A stretch of 64,000 nucleotides of DNA, from contig CAWGPY010000007.1 in NCBI GenBank assembly GCA_963824595.1, positions 271,562-335,561 on the forward strand. The letters are read 5' to 3'. The stretch comes from Cybelea sp963824595. GTDB lineage: Bacteria; Vulcanimicrobiota; Vulcanimicrobiia; Vulcanimicrobiales; Vulcanimicrobiaceae. Made by a program: the position numbers and the translations under genes. Within the stretch, counting starts at the first letter, position 1; every line of letters starts with the position of its first letter. Positions 1 to 7,975 of this stretch are shown piece after piece. The notes under the pieces are model-generated. The model was not told where the DNA came from and searched no databases. It worked only from the letters and a program-made list of their open reading frames with translations.

Positions 1-69
1 TGCGCCCCGGAGCTCGCGTTCGACGTGGACACCGACGCCGAATACGAGTACGCACGTGCGCACGGCTGA
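1..69 (+). CDS. C-terminal fragment of a nucleotidyltransferase-like protein
   Basis: An open frame enters from the left edge and stops with TGA at 67-69, giving 22 residues that end DVDTDAEYEYARAHG. The pattern 'D(V/I)DT..(D/E)...A' followed by a short helix is typical of the extreme C-terminus of MobA/CofC-like nucleotidyltransferases, so that is the best guess, but the fragment is too short for assignment. The downstream MFS gene starts inside it (14-base overlap), implying co-transcription. Confidence 0.45.
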   Translation, partial: CAPELAFDVDTDAEYEYARAHG

Positions 70-1267
70 CGCCCGCGCGGCGAGTCCCTTCCGGCTAGCG
101 CTGTTCTGGCTCGGCGTCCAGGCCGTTTGGGGCGCGCTGCTCGGGATATCGCTGCAGGCGCGCACCATCGAGCTCGTCCCGGGAAACGCCCTCGTCGCGT
201 ACGGACGGCTCGCGACGGCGGGCGCGCTCGTCGCGGCGGTCGTGCAGGTGATCGTCGGGCTGCGGTCCGATGCGCGCCGGCGGGCGGGGAGCCGGCGGGT
301 GGAGTTTTACGCGTTCGGTGCGCTCGCCGGCGCCGCCGCGTTGCTGCTGTTCTACGACGCGGGTAACCTGCTCGTTCTCACGCTCGCGTACCTCGCGATC
401 CAGGCCAGCCTCAACGTCGCCATCGGTCCGTACCAAGCCATCATCCCGGATTTCGTCGAACGCGCGCGCGTGGGCGCGGCATCGTCGTGGATGGCGGCGC
501 TGCAAGGCGCCGGCAACGCCATCGGCGCGCTGGCCGCAAGCTTCATCACTCACGCGAAGATGCTCTCCGCGACGCTCGGCGCGTTGCTTCTGATGACGTG
601 CGCCGCGACGACGTCGCACGCGAACTCGCTGCCGCTGATCGAGCCCGAGGAGGAGGCCGCGTCGAAGCTGCGCGTCACGCGCCCGTTCGCCGACCTGTTC
701 ATCTCTCGCGCGCTCGTCTACGTCGGTTTCTACACGCTGTTGGGTTACCTGCTGTTCTACGTGCAGCGCGTGCTGCACGCGGCGTCGCTGGACGTCGCGC
801 GGCGCGAAACGGGAATTCTGATCGTCACGTTCACGCTGGTGGGAGCGATCGGTGCGGCGCTGGCCGCGCGTCCGAGCGATCGCGGCGACAAGCGCGTCGT
901 CGCCACCGCCGGCGCGGCCGCATTCGTCGTGGCACTCGCGGTGTTCATTCAGTCGCACACGCTCGCGTGGGCGGGCGTTGCTACGTTTGTTGCGGGCCTC
1001 GGGTGGGGGGCGTTTCTCGTCGCGGATTGGGCGATTGCGTGCCGCGTGCTGCCGACCGGCGCGATGGCGGCGGCGATGGGCGTGTGGAACCTCGCAATCG
1101 TCGTGCCGCAGATCGTGGCGCCCGCGCTGACGACCGCGGTGCTCCAGCGATTCGCGCTTACGGGCGGGGCGAGCGCGCCGCGCGTCGCATTCGGGTTGGC
1201 GCTTACTGAAACGCTCGTCGGCATAGCGTGGTTGTGGCGTCTGTCGCGTCGCGACATAGGAGAGTAG
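56..1267 (+). CDS. MFS transporter
   Basis: A 403-residue hydrophobic protein with about 12 predicted membrane helices, the usual size for a major facilitator superfamily permease. The stretch around residues 118-165 (IGPYQAIIPD followed by AASSWMAALQGAGNAIG) resembles the SLC45/sugar-cation symporter-like MFS group, in which a GPYQALIPD-type motif ends helix 4. The substrate cannot be read from the sequence. The GTG start at 56 lies within the last codons of the upstream partial gene, in a different frame, so the two are probably translationally coupled. No terminator is visible in the 114 bases after the stop. Confidence 0.8.
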   Translation: MRTADARAASPFRLALFWLGVQAVWGALLGISLQARTIELVPGNALVAYGRLATAGALVAAVVQVIVGLRSDARRRAGSRRVEFYAFGALAGAAALLLFYDAGNLLVLTLAYLAIQASLNVAIGPYQAIIPDFVERARVGAASSWMAALQGAGNAIGALAASFITHAKMLSATLGALLLMTCAATTSHANSLPLIEPEEEAASKLRVTRPFADLFISRALVYVGFYTLLGYLLFYVQRVLHAASLDVARRETGILIVTFTLVGAIGAALAARPSDRGDKRVVATAGAAAFVVALAVFIQSHTLAWAGVATFVAGLGWGAFLVADWAIACRVLPTGAMAAAMGVWNLAIVVPQIVAPALTTAVLQRFALTGGASAPRVAFGLALTETLVGIAWLWRLSRRDIGE

Positions 1268-1381
1268 CGGCTGCTCGCATTCCGGCGTGGCCGCCGCCTA
1301 CATGAAGTACTCGTCGAGGTCGCGAAGCCAATCGTGCCCTCATCACATTGCTCTCACTGGATGTTGGCTAAGGAGGTTCAA

Positions 1382-2698
1382 ATGACACGACTGGGCACCG
1401 GAGTGCTCGCGGCGCTGCTTGCAGCGTCCTGTGGGCTAACCGCAGCGGCGGCCCCGGCGACCCCGGCTCAGGCCGGCGGCAGCGGCGTCGCCCAGAGCGG
1501 ATCGGCACCGCCGGCAGACTTCGGAAGTCCGCCGTCCGGCCAGATACCCATTCTTTACAACGATCACCACGTTTACACCAAGCCCGACGTCCTCAAACAG
1601 GGCCGCGTACTCGCGGCGCTGGTCAAGGGCGGTACGATCCTGATCCCGCTGCGCTCGATGTTCGAGCAGATGGGTGCGACGGTATCGTACGATGCAAGCA
1701 GCAAGACGGCGACGGTGTCGAAAGCCGGCGCCGAGGTCAAAGTGACCGTCGGCAAACCGGAGGTCATCATCAACGGCGAATCGCGTCCGCTGGACGTCCC
1801 GCCCGAGATCTATCAAGGCGCCGTGCTCGTGCCGGTGCGCGTCATCTCCGAAGGCATGGGCGCGTACGTGCAGTGGGTTCCGGACAAGCGACTGGTCGTC
1901 GTGCGGTACATTCCCGCGACGCCCCCGCCCAGCCCGGCACCGCCCCCGCCGCCGCCGCCGCCGCCGCCCCCGCCCCCGCCTCCGCCTCCGCGGCACGCAC
2001 CGAACGTGCTGTTCGTGGCCGGCGATTACCTCATCTCACCCAAGATCTACAACGAGTTCGCTCCGGGCAATCAAGCCAACGGATCGTGGACGGCCCGGGG
2101 CGGCGTGCAGTTCAACGCCATCGGCCTGCCGTTCATGATCGAAGTGGACTACAAGAACTGGCAGTATCCGCATAACTGCGGCGTGCCGCAGAGCACTGCG
2201 ACGATCAACAACGCACCGCAGTGCTACGTCACGACGATCGGCAGCCGGGGAACGTCCTACGTTCCGGCGTTCACGGCCGTGAATCGCGACGGCGACGTGC
2301 GGCTCGGCATCAAGGTGGTCGATCCGCACGTCTACGTTGCGGTCGGATACCTGTGGGGATCGAACAACTACGGCTATCCCAACATGAGTGCGGTCGGCGG
2401 CGGGCTCGAGAAACTGCCCGACTTCGGGCACTCGTTCACGTACTACGGCAGCGTTTTCTACTATCCGAACCTCCGCGGGACGTACACGACGAACGCCACC
2501 GCAGGCTCGCCGTCGCAATCGTTCGGAATCGGATACAACCTGCTGAAGTACCAGGTCGGAATCGCGTGGGCGTTCGTACCCGCGGCCTACCTGGATGCCG
2601 GTTGGGCCGGCGAGAACGGCGCCAACAAAAACAACGCTCCGATCTCGTACACGTTCAACGGGCCGTACGTCGGTCTCGGCTTCCTGATCCCGTTCTAA
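1382..2698 (+). CDS. Secreted stalk-domain protein with C-terminal beta-rich domain (copy A)
   Basis: The product is 438 residues. Start ATG 1382 is chosen over an in-frame ATG at 1334 because AGGAGG lies 1371-1376 and the protein then begins with a clean signal peptide (MTRLGTGVLAALLAASCGL...AAAAPA). Residues about 50-180 form a copper amine oxidase N-terminal-like 'stalk' domain, recognisable from ILIPLRSMFEQMGATVSYD and LVPVRVISEGMGAYVQW. A run of about 20 prolines (from position 1922) follows, then about 230 residues rich in aromatic and glycine residues that could be a beta-barrel or beta-sandwich. Function is unknown; an anchored or periplasmic envelope protein is likely. The next gene is its paralogue; a hairpin terminator follows. 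Confidence 0.75.
   Translation: MTRLGTGVLAALLAASCGLTAAAAPATPAQAGGSGVAQSGSAPPADFGSPPSGQIPILYNDHHVYTKPDVLKQGRVLAALVKGGTILIPLRSMFEQMGATVSYDASSKTATVSKAGAEVKVTVGKPEVIINGESRPLDVPPEIYQGAVLVPVRVISEGMGAYVQWVPDKRLVVVRYIPATPPPSPAPPPPPPPPPPPPPPPPPRHAPNVLFVAGDYLISPKIYNEFAPGNQANGSWTARGGVQFNAIGLPFMIEVDYKNWQYPHNCGVPQSTATINNAPQCYVTTIGSRGTSYVPAFTAVNRDGDVRLGIKVVDPHVYVAVGYLWGSNNYGYPNMSAVGGGLEKLPDFGHSFTYYGSVFYYPNLRGTYTTNATAGSPSQSFGIGYNLLKYQVGIAWAFVPAAYLDAGWAGENGANKNNAPISYTFNGPYVGLGFLIPF
1501..1948 (+). repeat. Near-identical stalk-module DNA repeat, copy A
   Basis: By eye this block matches 3066-3513 with only five differences in 448 bases, all at third codon positions and all synonymous (near 1516, 1620, 1767, 1905 and 1933). 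Similarity drops sharply after the proline-rich linker and is lower before about 1478. Confidence 0.85.
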
Positions 2699-2731
2699 GC
2701 ACGAAACCCCGCACTCGCGGGTCACCGAGCG

Positions 2732-2760
2732 GGCCCCGGCCATCTTGGCCGGGGCCTTCT
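2732..2760 (+). terminator. Rho-independent-type terminator after copy A
   Basis: A perfect 10-base-pair stem (GGCCCCGGCC 2732-2741 with GGCCGGGGCC 2747-2756) encloses a 5-base loop and is followed by TTCTCTT. It lies 34 bases after the stop of the first stalk-domain gene. Confidence 0.8.
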
Positions 2761-2943
2761 CTTAGGAGTTGGTGAGAACCCCGAGAGGAATCACCTGGCG
2801 CGCCCGTTTATCGCGTTGCGCTGCCGGGGAAGAACGGGTATCGTGTGTTGGTGCGAGCAGCAACGCAACAAGCGGTCGCTCGTATTGAGAAGCCGGCGAG
2901 GAAACCCCTCGGCCGGCACTAGTTCTACCACAAGGAGGCACTC

Positions 2944-4275
2944 GTGAAACGACTGAGCACCGGAATGCTCGCGGCGCTATTTGTAGCGCTCTGCGGGCTC
3001 AGCGCGGTTGCTGCTCCGTCGACGGCGACGCAAGGAAACACTGGCAACGGCGTCGCCCAGACCGGATCGGCACCGCCGGCGGACTTCGGAAGTCCGCCGT
3101 CCGGCCAGATACCCATTCTTTACAACGATCACCACGTTTACACCAAGCCCGACGTCCTCAAACAGGGCCGCGTACTCGCGGCGCTAGTCAAGGGCGGTAC
3201 GATCCTGATCCCGCTGCGCTCGATGTTCGAGCAGATGGGTGCGACGGTATCGTACGATGCAAGCAGCAAGACGGCGACGGTGTCGAAAGCCGGCGCCGAG
3301 GTCAAAGTGACCGTCGGCAAACCGGAAGTCATCATCAACGGCGAATCGCGTCCGCTGGACGTCCCGCCCGAGATCTATCAAGGCGCCGTGCTCGTGCCGG
3401 TGCGCGTCATCTCCGAAGGCATGGGCGCGTACGTGCAGTGGGTTCCGGACAAGCGACTGGTCGTCGTGCGATACATTCCCGCGACGCCCCCGCCCAGTCC
3501 GGCACCGCCCCCGCCGGCCCCGCCGCCGCCGCCCCCGCCGCCGCCTCCGACGCCGAAACCGTTGCTCGGCGAAGCGTTCGTGGCCGGCGACTACATCATT
3601 TCGCCCAAGGTCTACAACGAGTTCAGCCCCGGCAATCAGGGCAACAGCTCGTTCGCGATCCGCGGCGGAGGTGAGTTCAGCCTCGGAAGCATTCCGTTCA
3701 TGCTCGAAGGCGCGTACGAACGCTGGCAGTATCCGCACGATTGCACGCGGGCGGCGAATTCGACCGGGGCAAGCGGCTTCGCGCCGAATTGCTACGTCAC
3801 GGCGATCGGCGGCCAGGGCAACTACCCGCTGACCACGACCACGAGTCTCTACGATCAGAACGTAGACGCGCGTTTTGCGGTTCGCGTGTTGCAGCCGCGG
3901 GTCTACGTAGGCGTCGGCTATCTCTGGATGTCGAACAACTACGGTTATCCGAACATGAACTCGTGGGGCTTCGGCGGCGAGAAGCTGCCGGATCTCAACC
4001 ACAACCTGTCGTTCTTCGGCAGCGTCTGGTACTACCCGAACGCAAAGGGGACGTACACGAACGTTGCCTCGTCACCGATCAATCCGCTCTCGTACGACCT
4101 GGCGTACAACATCCTGAAGTATCAGGCGGGCGTCACGTTCGGGTTCGGCAACAGCCCCGTCTTCATCGAGGCGGGCTGGATGGGCGACAGCTGGACGAAC
4201 AAAACGAACGCTCCGATCAACCGCTCCTATAACGGGCCCTTCGCAGGCCTCGGATTTAGGTTCCTCTACCCGTAG
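2944..4275 (+). CDS. Secreted stalk-domain protein with C-terminal beta-rich domain (copy B)
   Basis: A 443-residue paralogue of the preceding gene. It starts with GTG 2944, 5 bases after AGGAGG (2933-2938), and a signal peptide MKRLSTGMLAALFVALCGLSAVAAP. Domain order is the same: signal, stalk domain at about residues 45-175, proline-rich linker, then an aromatic/glycine-rich C-terminal domain. The stalk domain is identical in protein to copy A, whereas the C-terminal domains share only about half their residues by eye (for example FVAGDYxISPKxYNEFxPGNQ is kept, loops differ). The terminator between the copies suggests separate transcripts. The role is unknown; an envelope or surface function is inferred from export and architecture. 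Confidence 0.75.
   Translation: MKRLSTGMLAALFVALCGLSAVAAPSTATQGNTGNGVAQTGSAPPADFGSPPSGQIPILYNDHHVYTKPDVLKQGRVLAALVKGGTILIPLRSMFEQMGATVSYDASSKTATVSKAGAEVKVTVGKPEVIINGESRPLDVPPEIYQGAVLVPVRVISEGMGAYVQWVPDKRLVVVRYIPATPPPSPAPPPPAPPPPPPPPPPTPKPLLGEAFVAGDYIISPKVYNEFSPGNQGNSSFAIRGGGEFSLGSIPFMLEGAYERWQYPHDCTRAANSTGASGFAPNCYVTAIGGQGNYPLTTTTSLYDQNVDARFAVRVLQPRVYVGVGYLWMSNNYGYPNMNSWGFGGEKLPDLNHNLSFFGSVWYYPNAKGTYTNVASSPINPLSYDLAYNILKYQAGVTFGFGNSPVFIEAGWMGDSWTNKTNAPINRSYNGPFAGLGFRFLYP
3066..3513 (+). repeat. Near-identical stalk-module DNA repeat, copy B
   Basis: Partner of 1501-1948. The repeat unit covers the end of the signal/spacer region, the whole stalk domain and the beginning of the proline linker, and excludes the diverged C-terminal domain. 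This points to recent gene conversion or duplication of the module alone. Confidence 0.85.
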
Positions 4276-4296
4276 GGCTCGCGGGAGCCTACCGAC

Positions 4297-4332
4297 CCGG
4301 GGCTCGGCCGTCTGGCCGGGTCCCGGTTTTTT
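4297..4332 (+). terminator. Rho-independent terminator after copy B
   Basis: Thirteen-base stem (4297-4309 with 4314-4326, two G-U pairs), 4-base loop and six T residues (4327-4332). It insulates the ribosomal protein operon from the stalk-domain genes. Confidence 0.88.
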
Positions 4333-4333
4333 G

Positions 4334-4363
4334 TTGACCCGCCTTTGGCTCTTACGGTAAGAT
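4334..4363 (+). promoter_or_regulatory. Predicted sigma-70-type promoter for rpsK operon
   Basis: TTGACC (4334-4339) and TAAGAT (4358-4363) are separated by 18 bases. The site lies directly behind the terminator and about 55 bases upstream of the rpsK start, so it is the likely promoter for rpsK-rpsD-rpoA-rplQ. Confidence 0.6.
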
Positions 4364-4418
4364 ACTCTCTTGGCGCCCCTCGGGCGCCCTGTTCCCTACG
4401 GTCTTTTGCGGAGAGATT

Positions 4419-4814
4419 TTGGCTGCCAAGAAGCAAACCAAGTCGCGTAAAAAGCGCGAGATCAAGAACGTCGCGACGGGCGTCGCCCACGTTCACGCGT
4501 CCTTCAACAACACCATCGTCACGATCAGCGACCCCCACGGCGGGGTGATCTCCTGGGCCTCGGCCGGCAACCTCGGCTTCAAGGGGTCCAAGAAGTCCAC
4601 GCCCTTCGCCGCCCAGATGGCGGCCGAGGCGGCTGCCCGGAAGGCGATGGAGCATGGTATGAAGTCGACCGAAGTGCTGGTCAAGGGGCCGGGCGCCGGC
4701 CGCGAGGCCGCGATCCGCTCGCTCCAGGCCGCCGGGCTCGAGATCACGATGATCAAAGACGTCACGCCGATCCCCCACAACGGCTGCCGCCCGCCGAAGC
4801 GGCGCCGGGTCTGA
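4419..4814 (+). CDS. rpsK: 30S ribosomal protein S11
   Basis: The product is 131 residues, the normal length for S11 of the small-subunit platform. The central GVAHVHASFNNTIVTISDPHGG and C-terminal GCRPPKRRRV are family signatures. The start is an unusual TTG at 4419, set by GGAGAG (4410-4415) and by the lysine-rich N-terminus AAKKQTKSRKKREIK. It heads an rpsK-rpsD-rpoA-rplQ cluster; rpsM (S13), which usually precedes rpsK, is absent and replaced by a terminator and promoter. Confidence 0.97.
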   Translation: MAAKKQTKSRKKREIKNVATGVAHVHASFNNTIVTISDPHGGVISWASAGNLGFKGSKKSTPFAAQMAAEAAARKAMEHGMKSTEVLVKGPGAGREAAIRSLQAAGLEITMIKDVTPIPHNGCRPPKRRRV

Positions 4815-4823
4815 GCGGACGGC

Positions 4824-5480
4824 ATGTCACGATATACGGGACCCGTCTGCCGCCTCTGCCGCCGCGAGACCGCGGCCAGCAAGACCGGCGAGAAGATCAA
4901 GCTCTTTCTCAAAGGCGACCGCTGCCTGTCGCGCAACTGCGCGGTGGAACGGCGCGGCACCGCCCCGGGACAGAAGACGGCCGGGAAGTCGCGCACCAAG
5001 GTCTCCGAATACGGACGCCAGCTGCGCGAGAAGCAGAAGATGCGCCGCTACTACGGCGTGCACGAAACGCAGTTCGAGAACTACTTCCGCGAGGCCGCCC
5101 GGGTGCCCGGGCAGACCGGCCGCACGTTCTTGCAGCTGCTCGAGCGCCGGCTCGACAACGTCATCTACCGGCTGAACCTCGCGACGAGCCGCGCGCAGGC
5201 GCGCCAGCTGGTCACGCACCGGCACTTCCGCGTGAATGGCCGCATCGTCAACATTCCGTCGTACGTCGTGCGGCCGGGCGACGTGATCTCGATCTCGCCG
5301 GGCAGCCTGAAGTCGCCGGTGTTCGAGTCGAATCTGGAGGTGGCGCAGAGCCGCCGGCCTCCCGAGTGGCTCGAATGGAACGAGCAAGACAAGACCGCCA
5401 AGGTGCTGCAACCGCCTCCGCGCGAGCAGATCGACACCCCGGTCGACGAACAGCTCATCGTCGAGTACTACTCGCGATAG
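4824..5480 (+). CDS. rpsD: 30S ribosomal protein S4 (C+ zinc-binding form)
   Basis: The product is 218 residues. S4 initiates assembly of the 30S 5' domain and in many bacteria represses its own operon. The N-terminus carries CRLC at residues 9-12 and a CLSRNC pair near 33-38, i.e. the four-cysteine C+ version. The S4 RNA-binding domain follows at about residues 105-165 (LERRLDNVIYRLNLATSRAQARQLVTH). It lies 9 bases after rpsK. Confidence 0.97.
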   Translation: MSRYTGPVCRLCRRETAASKTGEKIKLFLKGDRCLSRNCAVERRGTAPGQKTAGKSRTKVSEYGRQLREKQKMRRYYGVHETQFENYFREAARVPGQTGRTFLQLLERRLDNVIYRLNLATSRAQARQLVTHRHFRVNGRIVNIPSYVVRPGDVISISPGSLKSPVFESNLEVAQSRRPPEWLEWNEQDKTAKVLQPPPREQIDTPVDEQLIVEYYSR

Positions 5481-5582
5481 CGCCAACCACATCACAACGC
5501 CGCTGCTAGGCGTGCGATCGCCGCGGTCGTCGAACGACCCGACGGATAACGTAAGCAGCAACAAAGGACGAAGAAAGACCAG

Positions 5583-6512
5583 ATGACCACCGTGTTGGAA
5601 GCGCCCGTCGGCGCGGCCATCGAAGTTCGCGAGCGCCGCGACAACTACGCCAAATTCGTGATCGAGCCGCTCGAGCGCGGCTTCGGCATCACGCTCGGGA
5701 ACGCGCTGCGCCGCGTGCTGCTGAGCTCGATTCCCGGCGCCGCCGTCACCTACATGAAGATCGACGGCGTGCTGCACGAGTTTTCGACGATCCCCGGGAT
5801 GGTCGAAGACACGATCGCGCTCATGCTCAATCTCAAGGGCTTGCCCGTGAAGCTCAACAGCGAGGAGCCGAAGGTGCTGACGCTGTCGGTGAGCGGCGCG
5901 CGCGAAGTGACCGCCGCCGACATCGTGCCCGACGCCGACGTCGAGATCCTCGACCCGAGCTATCGGCTCTGCTCGCTGTCGGCGAAGGACGCGAAGCTGA
6001 CCATGGAGATCGGCGTGGAAACCGGCCGCGGCTACGTGATGGCCGACCGCCAGCGCAACGTCGAGCACATGATCGGGCTCATTCCGCTCGATTCGATGTT
6101 CTCGCCGATTCGCAAGGTGAACTTCACCGTTGACGACACGCGCGTGGGCCAGAGCGTCGACTTCGACCGGCTGACCGTCGAGGTCGAGACGAACGGATCG
6201 ATCACACCGGACGACGCGCTGTCGACCGCGGCGTCGATCATGCAGGACGAGCTCAACCTGTTCGTATCGTTCACGAACCGCGCCGAACCGCTGCCGGAGA
6301 CGCCGCCCAACGAGTGGGACATTCCGGTGGAGACGCTCAACCTCTCGGTGCGGTCGTTCAACTGCCTCAAGCGCGCGGGCATCTCGAAGGTCTCCGAGCT
6401 GCTCGATCTCACCGAAGACGAAATCATGAAGATGCGCAACTTCGGCAAGAAATCGCTCGACGAGATTAAGCAAGTCCTGTCCGAGAGGGGGCTGTCGCTG
6501 CGCCTGGCGTAG
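5583..6512 (+). CDS. rpoA: DNA-directed RNA polymerase alpha subunit
   Basis: The product is 309 residues. The N-terminal assembly/dimerisation domain is recognised by FVIEPLERGFGITLGNALRRVLLSSIPGAA. The C-terminal domain, which contacts UP elements and activators, is seen at about residues 245-305 (VRSFNCLKRAGI, MRNFGKKSLDEI). A 102-base gap separates it from rpsD with no clear terminator, so it is probably in the same transcript with rplQ 12 bases downstream. Confidence 0.98.
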   Translation: MTTVLEAPVGAAIEVRERRDNYAKFVIEPLERGFGITLGNALRRVLLSSIPGAAVTYMKIDGVLHEFSTIPGMVEDTIALMLNLKGLPVKLNSEEPKVLTLSVSGAREVTAADIVPDADVEILDPSYRLCSLSAKDAKLTMEIGVETGRGYVMADRQRNVEHMIGLIPLDSMFSPIRKVNFTVDDTRVGQSVDFDRLTVEVETNGSITPDDALSTAASIMQDELNLFVSFTNRAEPLPETPPNEWDIPVETLNLSVRSFNCLKRAGISKVSELLDLTEDEIMKMRNFGKKSLDEIKQVLSERGLSLRLA

Positions 6513-6524
6513 CGCGAGAAGAAC

Positions 6525-6878
6525 ATGCCGCATTCGATCGCTTACAAGCGCCTCTCGCGGACCGACGGCCACCGCAAGGCGCTGCTCCGCAACCTCGCGA
6601 CGTCGCTGTTCAAGCACGACAAGATCGAGACGACGTCGGCGAAGGCCAAGGAGATCAGCCGCGTGGCCGAACGTCTGATCACTACGGCGATGGCCGGCGA
6701 TCTCGCGGCACGCCGGCTGCTCGCGGAATACATCACCGAGCCGGCCGTCGTGAAGAAACTCGTGGAGCAGATCGCTCCCGCACTCAAGGGCCGCAGCGGC
6801 GGCTACACGCGGATCACGAAGACGCGCGTCCGCTCCGGCGACGCGGCGGAGCTCTCGCTGGTCGAGATCGTTACGTAA
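6525..6878 (+). CDS. rplQ: 50S ribosomal protein L17
   Basis: The product is 117 residues, a full-length bacterial L17 located near the exit of the peptide tunnel. The N-terminus (RLSRTDGHRKALLRNLATSLF...KIETTSAKAKE) is the family signature, and the C-terminus GGYTRITKTRVRSGDAAELSLVEIV is intact. It is last in the rpsK-rpsD-rpoA-rplQ unit. The LuxE-like frame follows with no obvious terminator. Confidence 0.97.
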   Translation: MPHSIAYKRLSRTDGHRKALLRNLATSLFKHDKIETTSAKAKEISRVAERLITTAMAGDLAARRLLAEYITEPAVVKKLVEQIAPALKGRSGGYTRITKTRVRSGDAAELSLVEIVT

Positions 6879-6958
6879 CTTCGAGCTACGAGAGCGAATC
6901 GCGAGCCCTCGACGCCGAGATCCTCGGCGTCATCTCGGCATGGCACGAACGTGGCGAG

Positions 6959-7973
6959 GTGCTCGGCGACGAAGCGTTCGACGATCTCGCGCTGCGGCTC
7001 TTCGCGTATCAGCTTCGCTACAACGGGCCCTACGCGCGCTACTGCGCCCGCCTAGGCATGACCGCGCCGACCACCTGGGAAGCGATCCCCGCGGTACCGG
7101 CGGCGGCGTTCAAAGAAGCCGCACTCACGACGTTCGATCCCAAGGACGCGGCACTCACGTTCGAGACCAGCGGCACGACGCGCGGGGCCGGCGGCCTGCA
7201 CCACATGGAAACCTCCGAGCTGTACGATGCGTCGCTATTAGCGGGCTTCGACCGATTCGTGCTGCGCGACGGCGCGCGGCTGCGCTACCTCAACCTCGTG
7301 CCCAACCCAGCGGAGCGCCCCCGCTCGTCGCTCGGCTATATGATGGCACGCGTGAGCGAACGCCGCGGCGACGGTCAAACCGGCTGGTATCTGCGCGGCG
7401 ACGCGCTGCTCGTCGACGAGCTGGAGCAGGACCTCCGCGTCGCGATCGCCGAGGAGCGGCCCGTCTGCATCGCTGCAACGGCATTTGCCCTGGTCAATTT
7501 GTTCGACGCTATGAACGAGCGCGCCGTGCGTTTCGCCCTGCCGCAAGGCTCGCGCGTCATGGAGACCGGCGGCTTCAAGGGCCGCACCCGGGAAGTCGAG
7601 CGTAAGGAGCTCTATGCGGCGTTATGCGCACGGTTCGGCCTCGGCCCACAGGCCATCGTCGCGGAGTACGGTATGACGGAGCTAACGTCGCAGTATTACG
7701 ACGCGGCGCCGCCGGCGCTTCACAAAGCGGGCCCCCCGTGGCTGCGCACGCGCGTGGTCGGCGCCGATCGAAGGACGCTGCCAGAAGGCGAAAGCGGCGT
7801 CGCTGTTGCACGTGGATCTCGCGAACCGTTCGTCGTGCATCGCGATCCAGACGGAAGACTTCGGAGTGCAGACCAGAGACGGCCTCGTCTTGCTCGGGCG
7901 TGAAACGGACGCGGAGCCCCGCGGCTGTTCGCTCGATGGCGAAGATCTCAAGGCAGGAACCACGAGCGTCTAA
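6959..7973 (+). pseudogene. LuxE-like acyl-protein synthetase, frameshifted near 7797
   Basis: Residues from 6959 match the acyl-protein synthetase (LuxE, PF04443) family: TFETSGTTRG (adenylate-forming-type loop), LNLVPNP, SSLGYMM, MET-GGFKGR, IVAEYGMTELTSQ. The first frame runs to 7903 but loses the family pattern after LPEGESG. In the +1 frame from 7797 the sequence resumes with SLLHVDLANRSSC, AIQTEDFG, LVLLGRETDAEPRGCSL and stops at 7971-7973. A single indel near 7796 therefore splits an otherwise complete gene. The coding-like frame also extends upstream to about 6878 with no ATG/GTG/TTG, so the true start is unclear; GTG 6959 is the first usual start codon. LuxE enzymes activate fatty acids as acyl-AMP and transfer them to a protein; no luxC or luxD lies nearby. 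An assembly error is possible. Confidence 0.75.
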
Positions 7974-7975
7974 CG

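Noticed and set aside
1921..1990. GCC/CCG tandem repeat as a functional DNA repeat
   Set aside because: It encodes the proline linker of the stalk protein and needs no other explanation, although it may promote recombination.
4827..6617. A 596-residue open frame on the minus strand opposite rpsD, rpoA and rplQ
   Set aside because: It is a GC-rich antisense shadow; the plus-strand products are unmistakable.
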